Assembly: GCA_035650495.1 (NCBI GenBank)
Contig: DASRHK010000174.1
Span: 1 to 40,446, forward strand
Direction: 5' to 3'
Length of the DNA: 40,446 bases
From: DASRHK01 sp035650495
GTDB taxonomy: Bacteria; Pseudomonadota; Gammaproteobacteria; Nevskiales; Nevskiaceae
Shown: positions 16,696 through 25,077 of the stretch, piece after piece
How the letters are laid out: each line of letters starts with the position of its first letter
Position numbering within the stretch: position 1 is the stretch's first letter
Notes under the pieces: generated by a model
Told to the model about the DNA's origin: nothing
The model's database searches: none
The model's input: the letters and a program-made list of their open reading frames with translations, nothing else
Made by a program: the position numbers and the translations under genes

Positions 16696-17229
16696 ATGGA
16701 CAACGGCTTTCTGATCGATCTCGATCCGCGCGACTTCGACGTCCGCGATCTCGTCAACGCTGCCATCGAGGCGGCCGCGCCGCTCGCGCGCACCAAGCAG
16801 CTGAAGCTCACGCGCTCGGTCGAGCCCGCGATCCCGCATCGACTGCAAGGCAATGCCGCCGCGCTGCGCAAGGTGCTCACGGAGCTCGTCGCCAACGCGG
16901 TGCACTTCACCGAGCGCGGCGAAGTCTGCGTGTGCGCCGAGCTCGAGCACGAGAACGCCGCCGAAGTGACGGTGCGCTTCATGGTGCGCGACACCGGCTC
17001 GGGCATCACCGCGCAGACGCTCGCCGAATTCTTCGAGCGCTTCAGCGTGCCCGGCGACATTGCCGTGGCCGACACGCCGACGGGTCTCGCGCGCTGCAAG
17101 GACCTGGTCGACTCGATGGGCGCCGCGATCAGCGTCGACCTCGGCGGCGAAGGCTCGAGCTTCCACGTCGTCGTCAAGCTGCCCAAGGGCGGCCGCGCGT
17201 TCATCCCCGGATCGCAGACGCTGCACTAG
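16696..17229 (+). CDS. Stand-alone HATPase (histidine-kinase-type ATP-binding) protein
   Basis: This 177-residue protein consists of a GHKL ATP-binding domain with no HisKA domain and no H-box. The N-box is present (VLTELVANAVHFTERGE) and so is G1 (VRDTGSGITAQTL). The G2 lid is poor (DTPTGLARCKDLVDSMG instead of a GxGLGL stretch). Nucleotide binding is therefore plausible, but autophosphorylation is not. Residues 10-40 (DFDVRDLVNAAIEAAAPLA) match the region that leads into HATPase domains in hybrid kinases. It could be an anti-sigma-like or kinase-partner protein, or a remnant of a kinase. It is convergent with the REC-kinase-REC gene (7-bp gap), whose own HATPase domain it resembles (AVHFTERGEV versus AVKFTDRGEV), so it may be a derived copy. 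Confidence 0.8.
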   Translation: MDNGFLIDLDPRDFDVRDLVNAAIEAAAPLARTKQLKLTRSVEPAIPHRLQGNAAALRKVLTELVANAVHFTERGEVCVCAELEHENAAEVTVRFMVRDTGSGITAQTLAEFFERFSVPGDIAVADTPTGLARCKDLVDSMGAAISVDLGGEGSSFHVVVKLPKGGRAFIPGSQTLH

Positions 17230-17236
17230 CGTCGCG

Positions 17237-18895
17237 TCAGCTCCGTGCTTTCACCGCGTGGCGGTGGAAGCGATCCAGCACCTCCCGCAAGCTGCGGCCG
17301 GTCACCGGCTTGGCGAGATAGTCGTTCATCCCCGCTTCGAGGCAGCGCTCGCGCGCGCCGACCATCACGCTCGCGGTCATCGCCACGATCCACACGTGCC
17401 CCTGCGCGCCGCTGCGCGCGCGGATGCGTGAAGTCGTCTCATAGCCGTCGAGCTTCGGCAGCTGGCAATCCATCAGCACGATGTCGTAATGCTGATGCGC
17501 CAGCGCGTCGAGCACTTGCGCGCCGTCGGCTGCGAAGTCCGCGAGGATGCCGCACTGGCGCAGCTGCAGATCGGCGACCTTGCGATTGATCGGATCGTCC
17601 TCCGCGACCAGCACGCGCGGCGGCGGCTGGAGACTGTCGACCGCCGCGACTTGCGGTGGCGCCACCGCATCGCGCGACGAGGAAGCGCGCGCCAGCGTCA
17701 GCGAGAACGCGAAGGTCGATCCCTTCCCCATCTCGCTGTCGACGCTGATGTCGCCGCCCATCAGGTTGACCAGGTGCTCGCAGATCGCGAGGCCGAGACC
17801 GAGGCCGCCGTGTCGCCGCGTGCTCGACGTGTCGGCCTGCGTGAACGGCGTGAACAGCTTCGAGCGCGCCTCGGGCGCGATGCCGATGCCGGTGTCCCGA
17901 ACCGTGAAGCGCACGGTCACGCCGACGCTGCTCTCGCGCAGCCATGCCGCCGACACGCGCACCTCGCCGCGATCGGTGAACTTCACCGCGTTGGAGACGA
18001 GGATGGAGAGCACCTGGCGCAGATGCGCGGGATCGCCCCACACCGCGCTCGGCACGCGATCGTCGATCGTGCTGTTGAGCGCGATGCCTTTCGGCGCCGC
18101 CAGCGGCCGCGCGGCATCGAGCACGTGACCGATCAGCGCGCGCGGATCGAGCTCGCGCAGCTCGAGCTGCGTCGAGCCCTCCTCGATGCGCTTCAGGTCG
18201 AACATGTCGTTGAAGATCTTCATCAGCGAGTCGGCGCTGAAGCGGATCGTCTCCGCGGCGTCGCGCTGCTCGGGGGTGAGCGCCGAGTCGAGCAGGATCT
18301 CGGTCATGCCGACCACGCCGTTCATCGGCGTGCGCAGCTCGTGGCTGACGTTGTCGAGCAGCTCGGACTTGGTGCGCACCAGCTTGAGGGCTTCCTGGCG
18401 CACGCGCTTCACGGCCTCGTCGGCGTCCATGCGCTTCAACTCGTTGTAGGTCGCGAGCGCTGCGTAGAGCGTGGTGGCGAGACGCTGGCGCGTGAGCTCG
18501 GTCTTGTGCCGGTAGTCGTTGATGGCGTGACTGCGGATGACCTGGTCTTCCGGCGCGCGGCCCGGCTGCCCGGTGCGCAGGATGATGCGCACGAGGCGGT
18601 TGTGCATCACGTCGCGCACGTACTCGACGACGTCGAGCCCCGCGTGATCGGTCTCCATCACCACGTCGAGCAGGATCGCCGCGACGTTGCGGTGATGCTT
18701 GAGCATCTCTTTCGCGTCGCGCGCCGAGTACGCATGCAGCAGCTTCAGCGGCCGGCTGTCGAAGCTGAAGCCCTTCAGCGCGAGCGTGGTCACCGAGTGC
18801 ACCTGCGGCTCGTCGTCGACGACGAGGATCTCCCACGGCGGCTGCGAGACCGGATCGTCGACAACTTCCGGCGCGAAATTGAGGACATCGGTCAT
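17237..18895 (-). CDS. Hybrid histidine kinase REC-HisKA-HATPase-REC
   Basis: This is a 552-residue cytoplasmic protein. The N-terminal receiver (ILVVDDEPQVHSVTTLAL; phospho-Asp D77 in ILLDVVMETDHAGL; RIILRTGQPG) is of the type often joined to DUF3369-like segments. HisKA follows (SHELRTPMNG, H185), then HATPase (N-box LVSNAVKFTDRGE; DTGIGI; GGLGLGLAI) and a C-terminal receiver (VLVAEDDPINRKV; D476 in VLMDCQLPKLDG; Lys in YLAKPVTG). It has no membrane segment, so its input is probably phosphate on the N-terminal receiver, most likely from the membrane kinase encoded just upstream. ATG 18895 overlaps that gene's stop (ATGA). It is the last gene of the receptor-YfiR-kinase operon. No separate output regulator follows, so a target encoded elsewhere is expected. 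Confidence 0.94.
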   Translation of the reverse strand: MTDVLNFAPEVVDDPVSQPPWEILVVDDEPQVHSVTTLALKGFSFDSRPLKLLHAYSARDAKEMLKHHRNVAAILLDVVMETDHAGLDVVEYVRDVMHNRLVRIILRTGQPGRAPEDQVIRSHAINDYRHKTELTRQRLATTLYAALATYNELKRMDADEAVKRVRQEALKLVRTKSELLDNVSHELRTPMNGVVGMTEILLDSALTPEQRDAAETIRFSADSLMKIFNDMFDLKRIEEGSTQLELRELDPRALIGHVLDAARPLAAPKGIALNSTIDDRVPSAVWGDPAHLRQVLSILVSNAVKFTDRGEVRVSAAWLRESSVGVTVRFTVRDTGIGIAPEARSKLFTPFTQADTSSTRRHGGLGLGLAICEHLVNLMGGDISVDSEMGKGSTFAFSLTLARASSSRDAVAPPQVAAVDSLQPPPRVLVAEDDPINRKVADLQLRQCGILADFAADGAQVLDALAHQHYDIVLMDCQLPKLDGYETTSRIRARSGAQGHVWIVAMTASVMVGARERCLEAGMNDYLAKPVTGRSLREVLDRFHRHAVKARS

Positions 18896-20484
18896 GGCTT
18901 GGCTCTCGGGGCTGCGATCGGGAAGCGGATGGTGAACAGCGAGCCGCGGCCGGGCGCGCTGACCACGTCGATGGTGCCGCCGAGCAGCTGGTGCACCAGG
19001 TTGAAGACGATGTGCAGGCCGAGCCCGCTGCCACCCGCGCCGCGGCGCGTGGTGAAGAACGGGTCGAAGATGCGGCCGAGATTCTCCTGCGGGATGCCGC
19101 GGCCGTCGTCGGCGAAGGTCAGCGTCACCCAGCCGTTCGCGGCTTCGGCGTGGATGCGCAGATGCCCTTTCTTGCCGGCGTCGAAGGCGTGGACGAGCGC
19201 GTTGCTGACGAGATTGGTGAGGATCTGCGCGATCGCGCCCGGATAGGTATCGACCGCAAGAGCCGCCGGGCAATCCACTTCCAGCGCGTGGCCGTACTTC
19301 TTGAGCCGCGGCGCGAGCGAGAGCAGCACCTCGTCGATGTACTCGCGCAGCGCGAACTGCCGGCGCTCGCCGCTCGACTGATCGACGGCGACCTGCTTGA
19401 AGCTCGCGATCAGGTCCGCCGCGCGCTGGAGGTTCTTCAGCGTGATCTCGGCTGCCTCGTCCGCGGTCGTGATGAATTGCTCGAGCGACGAGCGCTTGAG
19501 ATCGCCGCGCGCGTAGCTCTCGGCGAGCTCGCGCGCGTGATCGCGCAGCGTCGACGCGGCGGTGACGCCGACGCCCACCGGCGTGTTGATCTCGTGCGCG
19601 ACGCCGGCAACCAGGCTGCCCAGCGACGCGAGGCGCTCGCTCTGCACGAGCTGCGACTGCGTCTCGCGCAGCGTGCCGAGCGTCTGCTCGAGGCTGTGGT
19701 TCGCGGCGCGCAGATCGCCGTCGCGCTGCGCGATGTGCCCGAGCATCTCGTTGAAGTCGTCGACCAGGCGGCCGAGCTCGTCGTTGCCGTACTTCTGCGC
19801 GCGCAGCCGGAACTCGTGCGTCTGTGACACGCGCCGCGCGATGTGCGCGAGGCCGAGCAGCGGCCGCGCCAGAACGCGGTAGGTGCCCAAGCCGATGAGA
19901 AGCGTCGCCGCGAAGCTCGCTGCGAGCACCGCAAGGGTGATGGCGATCTGCACCGACAGCGCGTGCTGCAGCGGCCGCAGGTTCTGCCGGATCAGGAGCC
20001 AGCCGAGGCGGCTGTCCTTCTGCAGCACCTCGGTGACGCTCAGCAGGTACATGCCGTCCTGTCGCGTGCCCGGCTCGCCCGGCCGCGAGGGACAAGCCGC
20101 CTTGCTGCCCGACGCATAGCTCGCCAGCACCGACGGCTGCTCGCCGAGCTCGGCGACATAAAGACATGCGCCTTCGTTCTCCGGCTTGAACCGCAGCGCC
20201 GACAGGATCTCCTCCGCGGCGGCGCCGTCGCGGAACGCGACCGCGGCAGCAGCGTTGTTGGCGACGACGAGACTCATCGCCTGCAGATCGCGCAGCGCGT
20301 TGGCGCGCGCGTTCATCGCCGCGTTGCCGATCAGCGAGGCCGCGGCGAACAGCAGGCCGGCCGCCGACGGCACCAGCATCAGGTAGGTGAGCTTGCGACG
20401 GATCGGCAAGTCGCGGAACCAGCGCCAGAGGCGCGGCTCGGCGGCGATCGGCGTCGCGACGACGTCGCCGGCAACGGTGCTCAT
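18892..20484 (-). CDS. Membrane sensor histidine kinase (periplasmic sensor-HAMP-HisKA-HATPase)
   Basis: This 530-residue kinase has TM1 at about 32-53, a periplasmic domain of about 120 residues (54-178) with the 'NNAAAAVAFRDGAAAEEILSAL' segment seen in CHASE8-like sensors, TM2 at about 179-199, HAMP (200-253), a coiled coil, HisKA with H297 in VAGVAHEINTPVG and HATPase (LVSNALVHAF; DDGRGIP; GGSGLGLHI). The periplasmic domain holds two Cys (107 and 131) that could form a disulfide. YfiR-type proteins in other bacteria bind the periplasmic domain of a CHASE8-type partner (YfiN), and the yfiR-like gene overlaps directly upstream (ATGA at 20481-20484), so YfiR-like control of this kinase is a reasonable inference. 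Its phosphate probably goes to the next gene's receiver. Confidence 0.92.
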   Translation of the reverse strand: MSTVAGDVVATPIAAEPRLWRWFRDLPIRRKLTYLMLVPSAAGLLFAAASLIGNAAMNARANALRDLQAMSLVVANNAAAAVAFRDGAAAEEILSALRFKPENEGACLYVAELGEQPSVLASYASGSKAACPSRPGEPGTRQDGMYLLSVTEVLQKDSRLGWLLIRQNLRPLQHALSVQIAITLAVLAASFAATLLIGLGTYRVLARPLLGLAHIARRVSQTHEFRLRAQKYGNDELGRLVDDFNEMLGHIAQRDGDLRAANHSLEQTLGTLRETQSQLVQSERLASLGSLVAGVAHEINTPVGVGVTAASTLRDHARELAESYARGDLKRSSLEQFITTADEAAEITLKNLQRAADLIASFKQVAVDQSSGERRQFALREYIDEVLLSLAPRLKKYGHALEVDCPAALAVDTYPGAIAQILTNLVSNALVHAFDAGKKGHLRIHAEAANGWVTLTFADDGRGIPQENLGRIFDPFFTTRRGAGGSGLGLHIVFNLVHQLLGGTIDVVSAPGRGSLFTIRFPIAAPRAKP

Positions 20485-21008
20485 TCGTCCACCACCTTCG
20501 CCACCGCGAGCAGCTTGGAGCTGACCTGCAGCTTCTCGCGCTCCGCTTCCGCGGCGTTGATCTCGAAGCGCACGCGACGATCCTCGAGGTAGAACCGCAC
20601 GACGCCGCCTTCGAGCGCGATCGACGCCTCGTAGACCGTGAGCACGCTGTGACCCGCGACCTGCGACAGCAGGCGCTCGGTCTGCGCGCTGGTGTCCGTC
20701 ATCACGTAGGCGACGTGGCACTCGATCAGCTCGCGCGATTGCTCGACGCGCTTCACGTGCAGCGATCGCGCGCCGACCGTCTTGCCCGCGACGGTCTCCT
20801 CCAGCACTTCGCTGAAGCCCTGCGAGCCGAGCACGCAGATCTCCACCGGCGCGTCGGGCGTCGCGAAGCGCGAGGCGGGCCAGGTCACGAAGCGCGCGAA
20901 GTTGAAGACGAACGCCGCCTTGACCCGGTACTCGAGCGGATCGTCCGCCGCGTGCGATGCGGTGCACGCGGCCGACAGGAGCGCGATGGCGAGGAAGCGC
21001 AAGCGCAT
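20481..21008 (-). CDS. YfiR family (DUF4154) periplasmic protein
   Basis: This 175-residue protein has a signal peptide (MRLRFLAIALLSAACTASHA) and a mature domain starting with the diagnostic YRVKAAFVFNFARFVTWPA (FNFA-FV-WP). It continues with EICVLG, GKTVGARSLHVKRV, CHVAYV and the C-terminal 'RVRFEINAAEAEREKLQVSSKLL' helix typical of DUF4154. In Pseudomonas, YfiR is a periplasmic repressor of a membrane diguanylate cyclase. Here the adjacent partner is a histidine kinase and the upstream partners are TonB-dependent receptors. The start ATG 21008 overlaps the receptor stop (TGATG). The likely role is a periplasmic link between outer-membrane receptor state and kinase activity (inference). Confidence 0.92.
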   Translation of the reverse strand: MRLRFLAIALLSAACTASHAADDPLEYRVKAAFVFNFARFVTWPASRFATPDAPVEICVLGSQGFSEVLEETVAGKTVGARSLHVKRVEQSRELIECHVAYVMTDTSAQTERLLSQVAGHSVLTVYEASIALEGGVVRFYLEDRRVRFEINAAEAEREKLQVSSKLLAVAKVVDE

Positions 21009-22990
21009 CACTTCCACTCCCAGCTGAGCTCGAGCAGCACGCTGCGCTGCAGGCGATTCACTTGCGCAAACCCCGCGGCAGCATCGGACGCGTCCGCGCC
21101 TTGCTCGACGTGGCTTGCATGAAGCAGGTTCTGTCCTACCAGCGCCACTTCGAGCGACGGCAGCGGACGCCACGATCCGCGAAGATCGAGCTCGGTGTAA
21201 GCCGGTGTGTCTTGCGCGCGGACGTGACCGACGTAGCGCAGGAAGCTGTCGATCGCGTAACCGCTGGCGGGTCGCCAGTTCACGCGCAGGCCGGCCTGCT
21301 CCCGCGGATCGCGGCCCTCGAGCGCCTCTTCATCCGGGCTTTCCGGGGCGCCGCTGCGGCTGCGCGCGTCGACGTGCAGCGCCGCGAACCAGGCCTGCAG
21401 ATCGAGATCGGCGCGCGCCGCCCACGTCAGCACGAGCTCGCCGCCGGTCTCCTTCGCGCGGAGATCATTGCTGAAGCCGCCGAGCGCCGACGACGAAGCG
21501 CTGATGCCGTTGATGAGCCGGTCGTAGTCGTTGTGGAACAGCGCGAGGTCGGCGGAGAAGCCGTTGCCCGCCTTCATGCGCAAGCCCCACTCGTAGGCGA
21601 TCAGCGTCTCCGACTTCACGTCGGGATTGCCGAGCCGCACGATGTCGCCCGGCCCGCAGAAGCCCGGAAAGCCATTCGGTGGCGGGCAGAATGCGGCGAC
21701 GTCGGTGTCGAAGCGATTGGGCATACGCACTGCGCGCGCGATCGAGCCCCAGGTGAACCAGTCGCGCGACAGCCGCCAGCCGAGCTTGAGATTGGGCTGC
21801 GCTTCGAAGCCGGTGATGTCGTTGTGCTCGAACTTGCTGCCGAGCGTGAGCTGCCCGCGATCGCCGGCGAGCGCGATCTGGTCCTGCGCGAACGCGCTCC
21901 AGGTGCGGTGCACGCGCTCCGCGGGCTCCACGAAGATGAAATCGTCGGGCGGCTGACCGATGTTGTCGCTGGTGCGCCGGTAGCCGAAGCCCCAGATCAC
22001 CTGATGGCGCTTGCCGAAGTCGAAGCGGTGCTGCAGGTCGAAGTCGACGGTCTCGCGCTTCTCCGCATAGAGCGTCGCCTGGTTGCGCCGATCGGTGTCG
22101 TAGTACGCCTGGATCGACAGGTCGGAGGTGGGACCGAACGGATGCGTCCACCGCGTCGTGGCATTCGCGCCGGTCACGTCGATGTGACCGGCGCCGCCGG
22201 TGAAGTTCACCGCGCGCTCGCGGGCCTTGTAGAAATCGCTGGACACCATCAGCTGATCGCCCGGCTTCGAGCTGTCGGGCGACGTCAGCAGATCGGCACG
22301 GAATCCCGCCTGGGCGTGACTGCCGCCATCCGACGAATGGGCGCCATCGGGCTGGACGCTCGCATCGCGCTCGTGCGCCAGCGCGTAGACGCGCACGTCG
22401 CCGCGATCGCCCAGGCTCGCGCCGGCGCGCAGCGCAGCAGATGCCTTCTCTTCGTTGCCGACCGCCGCCACCACTTGCGTGCCGTGCGTCTCCGACGACG
22501 GCCGCGTGACGATGTTGATGACGCCGTTCACCGCGTTGGCGCCCCACAGCGCCGCGCCGGGACCACGGATCACTTCGATGCGGTCGATGTCGGGCAGATA
22601 GGTGTCGAGCGCATCCCAGAAAACCGTCGACGTGAGCGGCGAGTACACGCTGCGTCCGTCGAGCCGCACTTCGAGCTTGTCGGTGCCCATGCCGCGCGAG
22701 GTGATCTGATAGCTGTTGGCGTCGAAGCGCGCGACCTGCAGACCCGGCACCATGCGCAGCGCTTCGGCGATCGAGCGCGCGCCGCTGCGGCGGATCTCCT
22801 CGCCGGTGAGCACGAAGATCGCGGCTGCCGCTTCGTGCAAGGGCTCGGCGTGACGTGACACCGACGTCACTTCGATGTCGAGCAGGTCGTTGAGCGAGAG
22901 CTCGGTGAGATCAGGCGGCAGGTCTGCAGCCGCGACGGTCCCGCTCGCGCATGCGATCAGCAGCGCGCCGATGGGGTTTCGAAGGATCAT
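21008..22990 (-). CDS. TonB-dependent receptor (tandem copy 2)
   Basis: This 660-residue receptor has a signal peptide (MILRNPIGALLIACASGTVAAA), the short N-terminal segment 'LTELSLNDLLDIEVTSVSR' that in this subfamily stands near the TonB box, and the plug (FVLTGEEIRRSGA, LRMVPGLQVAR, LDGRSVYSP, IEVIRGPGAALWGANAVNGVINI). A 22-strand-type barrel ends in LELSWEWK, an aromatic-rich C-terminus rather than a terminal Phe. ATG 22990 has GGAG seven bases upstream and overlaps the previous receptor's stop (ATGA); another ATG four codons upstream is less likely. It is a clear paralogue of the 22987-24966 receptor, closest in the plug. Receptors of this subfamily often neighbour yfiR-like and kinase genes, so a sensing role beside transport is likely. 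Confidence 0.93.
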   Translation of the reverse strand: MILRNPIGALLIACASGTVAAADLPPDLTELSLNDLLDIEVTSVSRHAEPLHEAAAAIFVLTGEEIRRSGARSIAEALRMVPGLQVARFDANSYQITSRGMGTDKLEVRLDGRSVYSPLTSTVFWDALDTYLPDIDRIEVIRGPGAALWGANAVNGVINIVTRPSSETHGTQVVAAVGNEEKASAALRAGASLGDRGDVRVYALAHERDASVQPDGAHSSDGGSHAQAGFRADLLTSPDSSKPGDQLMVSSDFYKARERAVNFTGGAGHIDVTGANATTRWTHPFGPTSDLSIQAYYDTDRRNQATLYAEKRETVDFDLQHRFDFGKRHQVIWGFGYRRTSDNIGQPPDDFIFVEPAERVHRTWSAFAQDQIALAGDRGQLTLGSKFEHNDITGFEAQPNLKLGWRLSRDWFTWGSIARAVRMPNRFDTDVAAFCPPPNGFPGFCGPGDIVRLGNPDVKSETLIAYEWGLRMKAGNGFSADLALFHNDYDRLINGISASSSALGGFSNDLRAKETGGELVLTWAARADLDLQAWFAALHVDARSRSGAPESPDEEALEGRDPREQAGLRVNWRPASGYAIDSFLRYVGHVRAQDTPAYTELDLRGSWRPLPSLEVALVGQNLLHASHVEQGADASDAAAGFAQVNRLQRSVLLELSWEWK

Positions 22991-24966
22991 TGCCAGCTCC
23001 ATTCGAGCTCGAGCGTCACGCTGCGCTCGAGCTGCGAAAGTGACGACTGATCGTTGACGTTGATGGCGCTGCCGTCTTCCGCGTGACGTGCGTGCAGCAG
23101 GTTCGCGCCGACGATCGCGAGCTCGAGCGACGGCCGCACGCGCCAGGCCGCCCGAAGATCGAGCTCCGTGTAGGCGGGCACCGGAACGCCGGGCTGGGCG
23201 CCGACGTAGCGCAGGAACCCGTCGAGCGTCCATTGGGCCGCCGGCATCCAGCCGACGCGCAAGCCGGCCTGATGCTTCGGCCAGCTCTGGCCGATGAAAT
23301 CCGCGTCGAGCGTGTCCGTGCCGTCGCCGGTCGTGCGTCCGTGCACGTGCAGCTCGTTGTAGAACGCGCGCACGTCGAAGGTGCGGCTCGGCTTCCACGT
23401 CAGCGACAGCTCGCCGCCGGCCGAGCGCGCCGCGAGCTTGTTGTCGAACAGCGGCAGCACCTCCTCCGTGCTGACCAGGCGCCGATAGTCGTTGTAGAAG
23501 AGCGCGACGTCGGCCGAGAAGTCGTGCGCCGACCAGAAGCGCAGGCCCCATTCGTAAGCGATCACCGTTTCCGATCGGATCTGCGGATTGCCGAGCGGCA
23601 GCAGGCCGGGCCCGCAGGTGTCGGGGATGCCGTCGGGCGGCGGGCAGTACAGCGCGATGCTGGTGTCGTAGCGATTCGGCATGCGCACGGCGCGCGCGAT
23701 GGACGCCCACGTGAATACCCGCTGGCCCGCCTGCCAGCCGAGGCGCAGGTTCGGCTCGAACTCGAATCCGGTGATGTCGTTGCGCTCGAAGCGGCTGCCG
23801 ACCGTCAGCGTCACCGGGGCGAGCGCGATCTCGTCCTGGACGAACGCGCTCCACGTCTGATTGCGGCGCGACGGCGGGTCGACCACCACGGTGTGCTCCG
23901 GCGGCTCGCCGAAACGATCGTGCGTGCCGCGATAGCCCAGCCCGTAGATCAGCTGATGACGAGTGCCGATGCGCATCGTGTGCTGCGCGTCGAGGTCGAC
24001 CGTGTCGCGCATCTCGCGATAGATGCCGTGGAAGTCGCGCAGCGTGTGGTCGTAGTACGTCTGCACCGCGAGCTCGGAGCCGCCGGCGAGCGTTCGCGTC
24101 CAGCGCCCGATGAAGTCGGCGCCGCCGACGTCGAGCGGCGCGTAGCCGCCGTACGGGCTCGCGGCGTGGAAATCGCCATGGTAGTAGTCGCCTTCGAGCA
24201 GCAGCCGATCCGGTGCGCGATCGTGCCCGCGCCCGATCAGCAAGTCGCTGCGGAAGCCGGTGCGCGCGATGCTGCCGCCGTCGTCGGCATCGCTGCCGTC
24301 GTCGCGCTTGCTGCCGTCGCGCGAGCGGGCTTGCGCATAGAAGCGCGCGTCGCCGATCGCGCCGACACGCACGCCGCTGCGAGCGCTCGCGAAGGCTTTC
24401 TCCTCGTTGCCGACGCCGGCGCGCACTTGCGTGCCCTGCGTCTCCGACGCGGTCTTGGTGATGATGTTGATGACGCCGTTGACGGCATTGGCGCCCCACA
24501 GCGCAGCGCCGGGCCCGCGGATGACTTCGATGCGCTCGATGTCGGCGAGATCGACGTCGAGCGTGTCCCAGAACACGGCCGAGGTGAACGGCGAATAGAC
24601 GCTTCGCCCGTCGAGCCGCACTTCGAGAAGGTCGTCGCCCATGCCGCGCGAGGTGATCTCGTAGCCGAGCGCGTCGGTGCGCGCGATCTGCAGCCCGGGC
24701 ACCATGCGCAGCGCTTCGGCAATCGAATGCGCGCCGCTGCGACGGATCTCCTCGCCGGTGAGCACGAAGATCGCCGCGGCGGCTTGTGCGAGCGGCTCCA
24801 TGCGCTTCGACACGGATGTCACCTCGATCGACAGGAGCTCGTTGAGCGACAACTGCGTGAGATCGGCCGGCAGCGCAGCGAGACGCATCGGCTCGGCGGC
24901 ATGACCGGAGGCCGCCGCGAGCAGGCCGGCCAGCAACGCGATCCAGTGGCGATTGGGATTGCCCAT
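22987..24966 (-). CDS. TonB-dependent receptor (tandem copy 1)
   Basis: This 659-residue receptor has a signal peptide (HWIALLAGLLAAASGHAA), then 'LTQLSLNELLSIEVTSVSKR', a plug nearly identical in motif order to the next gene (GEEIRRSGAHSIAEALRMVPG, RGMGDDLLEVRLDGRSVYSP, IEVIRGPGAALWGANAVNGVINI) and a barrel ending LELEWSWQ. ATG 24966 is chosen over GTG 24987; neither has a good ribosome-binding site. Extracellular loops carry a Cys pair (YCPPPDGIPDTCGPG), also present in copy 2 (FCPPPNGFPGFCGPG). The barrel-loop sequences diverge more than the plug, so the two copies may bind different ligands. It is the first gene of the operon and is divergent from cheV. Confidence 0.93.
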   Translation of the reverse strand: MGNPNRHWIALLAGLLAAASGHAAEPMRLAALPADLTQLSLNELLSIEVTSVSKRMEPLAQAAAAIFVLTGEEIRRSGAHSIAEALRMVPGLQIARTDALGYEITSRGMGDDLLEVRLDGRSVYSPFTSAVFWDTLDVDLADIERIEVIRGPGAALWGANAVNGVINIITKTASETQGTQVRAGVGNEEKAFASARSGVRVGAIGDARFYAQARSRDGSKRDDGSDADDGGSIARTGFRSDLLIGRGHDRAPDRLLLEGDYYHGDFHAASPYGGYAPLDVGGADFIGRWTRTLAGGSELAVQTYYDHTLRDFHGIYREMRDTVDLDAQHTMRIGTRHQLIYGLGYRGTHDRFGEPPEHTVVVDPPSRRNQTWSAFVQDEIALAPVTLTVGSRFERNDITGFEFEPNLRLGWQAGQRVFTWASIARAVRMPNRYDTSIALYCPPPDGIPDTCGPGLLPLGNPQIRSETVIAYEWGLRFWSAHDFSADVALFYNDYRRLVSTEEVLPLFDNKLAARSAGGELSLTWKPSRTFDVRAFYNELHVHGRTTGDGTDTLDADFIGQSWPKHQAGLRVGWMPAAQWTLDGFLRYVGAQPGVPVPAYTELDLRAAWRVRPSLELAIVGANLLHARHAEDGSAINVNDQSSLSQLERSVTLELEWSWQ

Positions 24967-24975
24967 CGAAGCGCG

Positions 24976-25002
24976 GTATCGGCCCACCGTGAATTTTTTT
25001 CA
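24976..25002 (-). promoter_or_regulatory. possible sigma-28-type promoter facing the receptor operon
   Basis: On the minus strand, TGAAAAAA (25002-24995), 11 bases, then GCCGATAC (24983-24976) follow the TAAAGTTT-N11-GCCGATAA pattern; the -10 matches 7 of 8 and the -35 is weak. Transcription would begin only a few bases before ATG 24966, which weakens the call. Confidence 0.25.
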
Positions 25003-25040
25003 TACGGGAAAGCCGCAAACCCCGTGGCGAGAACCTCGCA

Positions 25041-25067
25041 TCAAGTTCCGCCGCGAACGGCCGATAC
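25041..25067 (+). promoter_or_regulatory. possible sigma-28 (FliA) promoter of cheV
   Basis: TCAAGTTC (25041-25048), an 11-base spacer and GCCGATAC (25060-25067) match TAAAGTTT-N11-GCCGATAA at 6 of 8 and 7 of 8 positions with exact spacing. Chemotaxis genes are classic FliA targets. The start site would lie about four bases before ATG 25078, implying an almost leaderless mRNA, so this needs testing. Confidence 0.4.
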
Positions 25068-25077
25068 AGCGAGTGAA

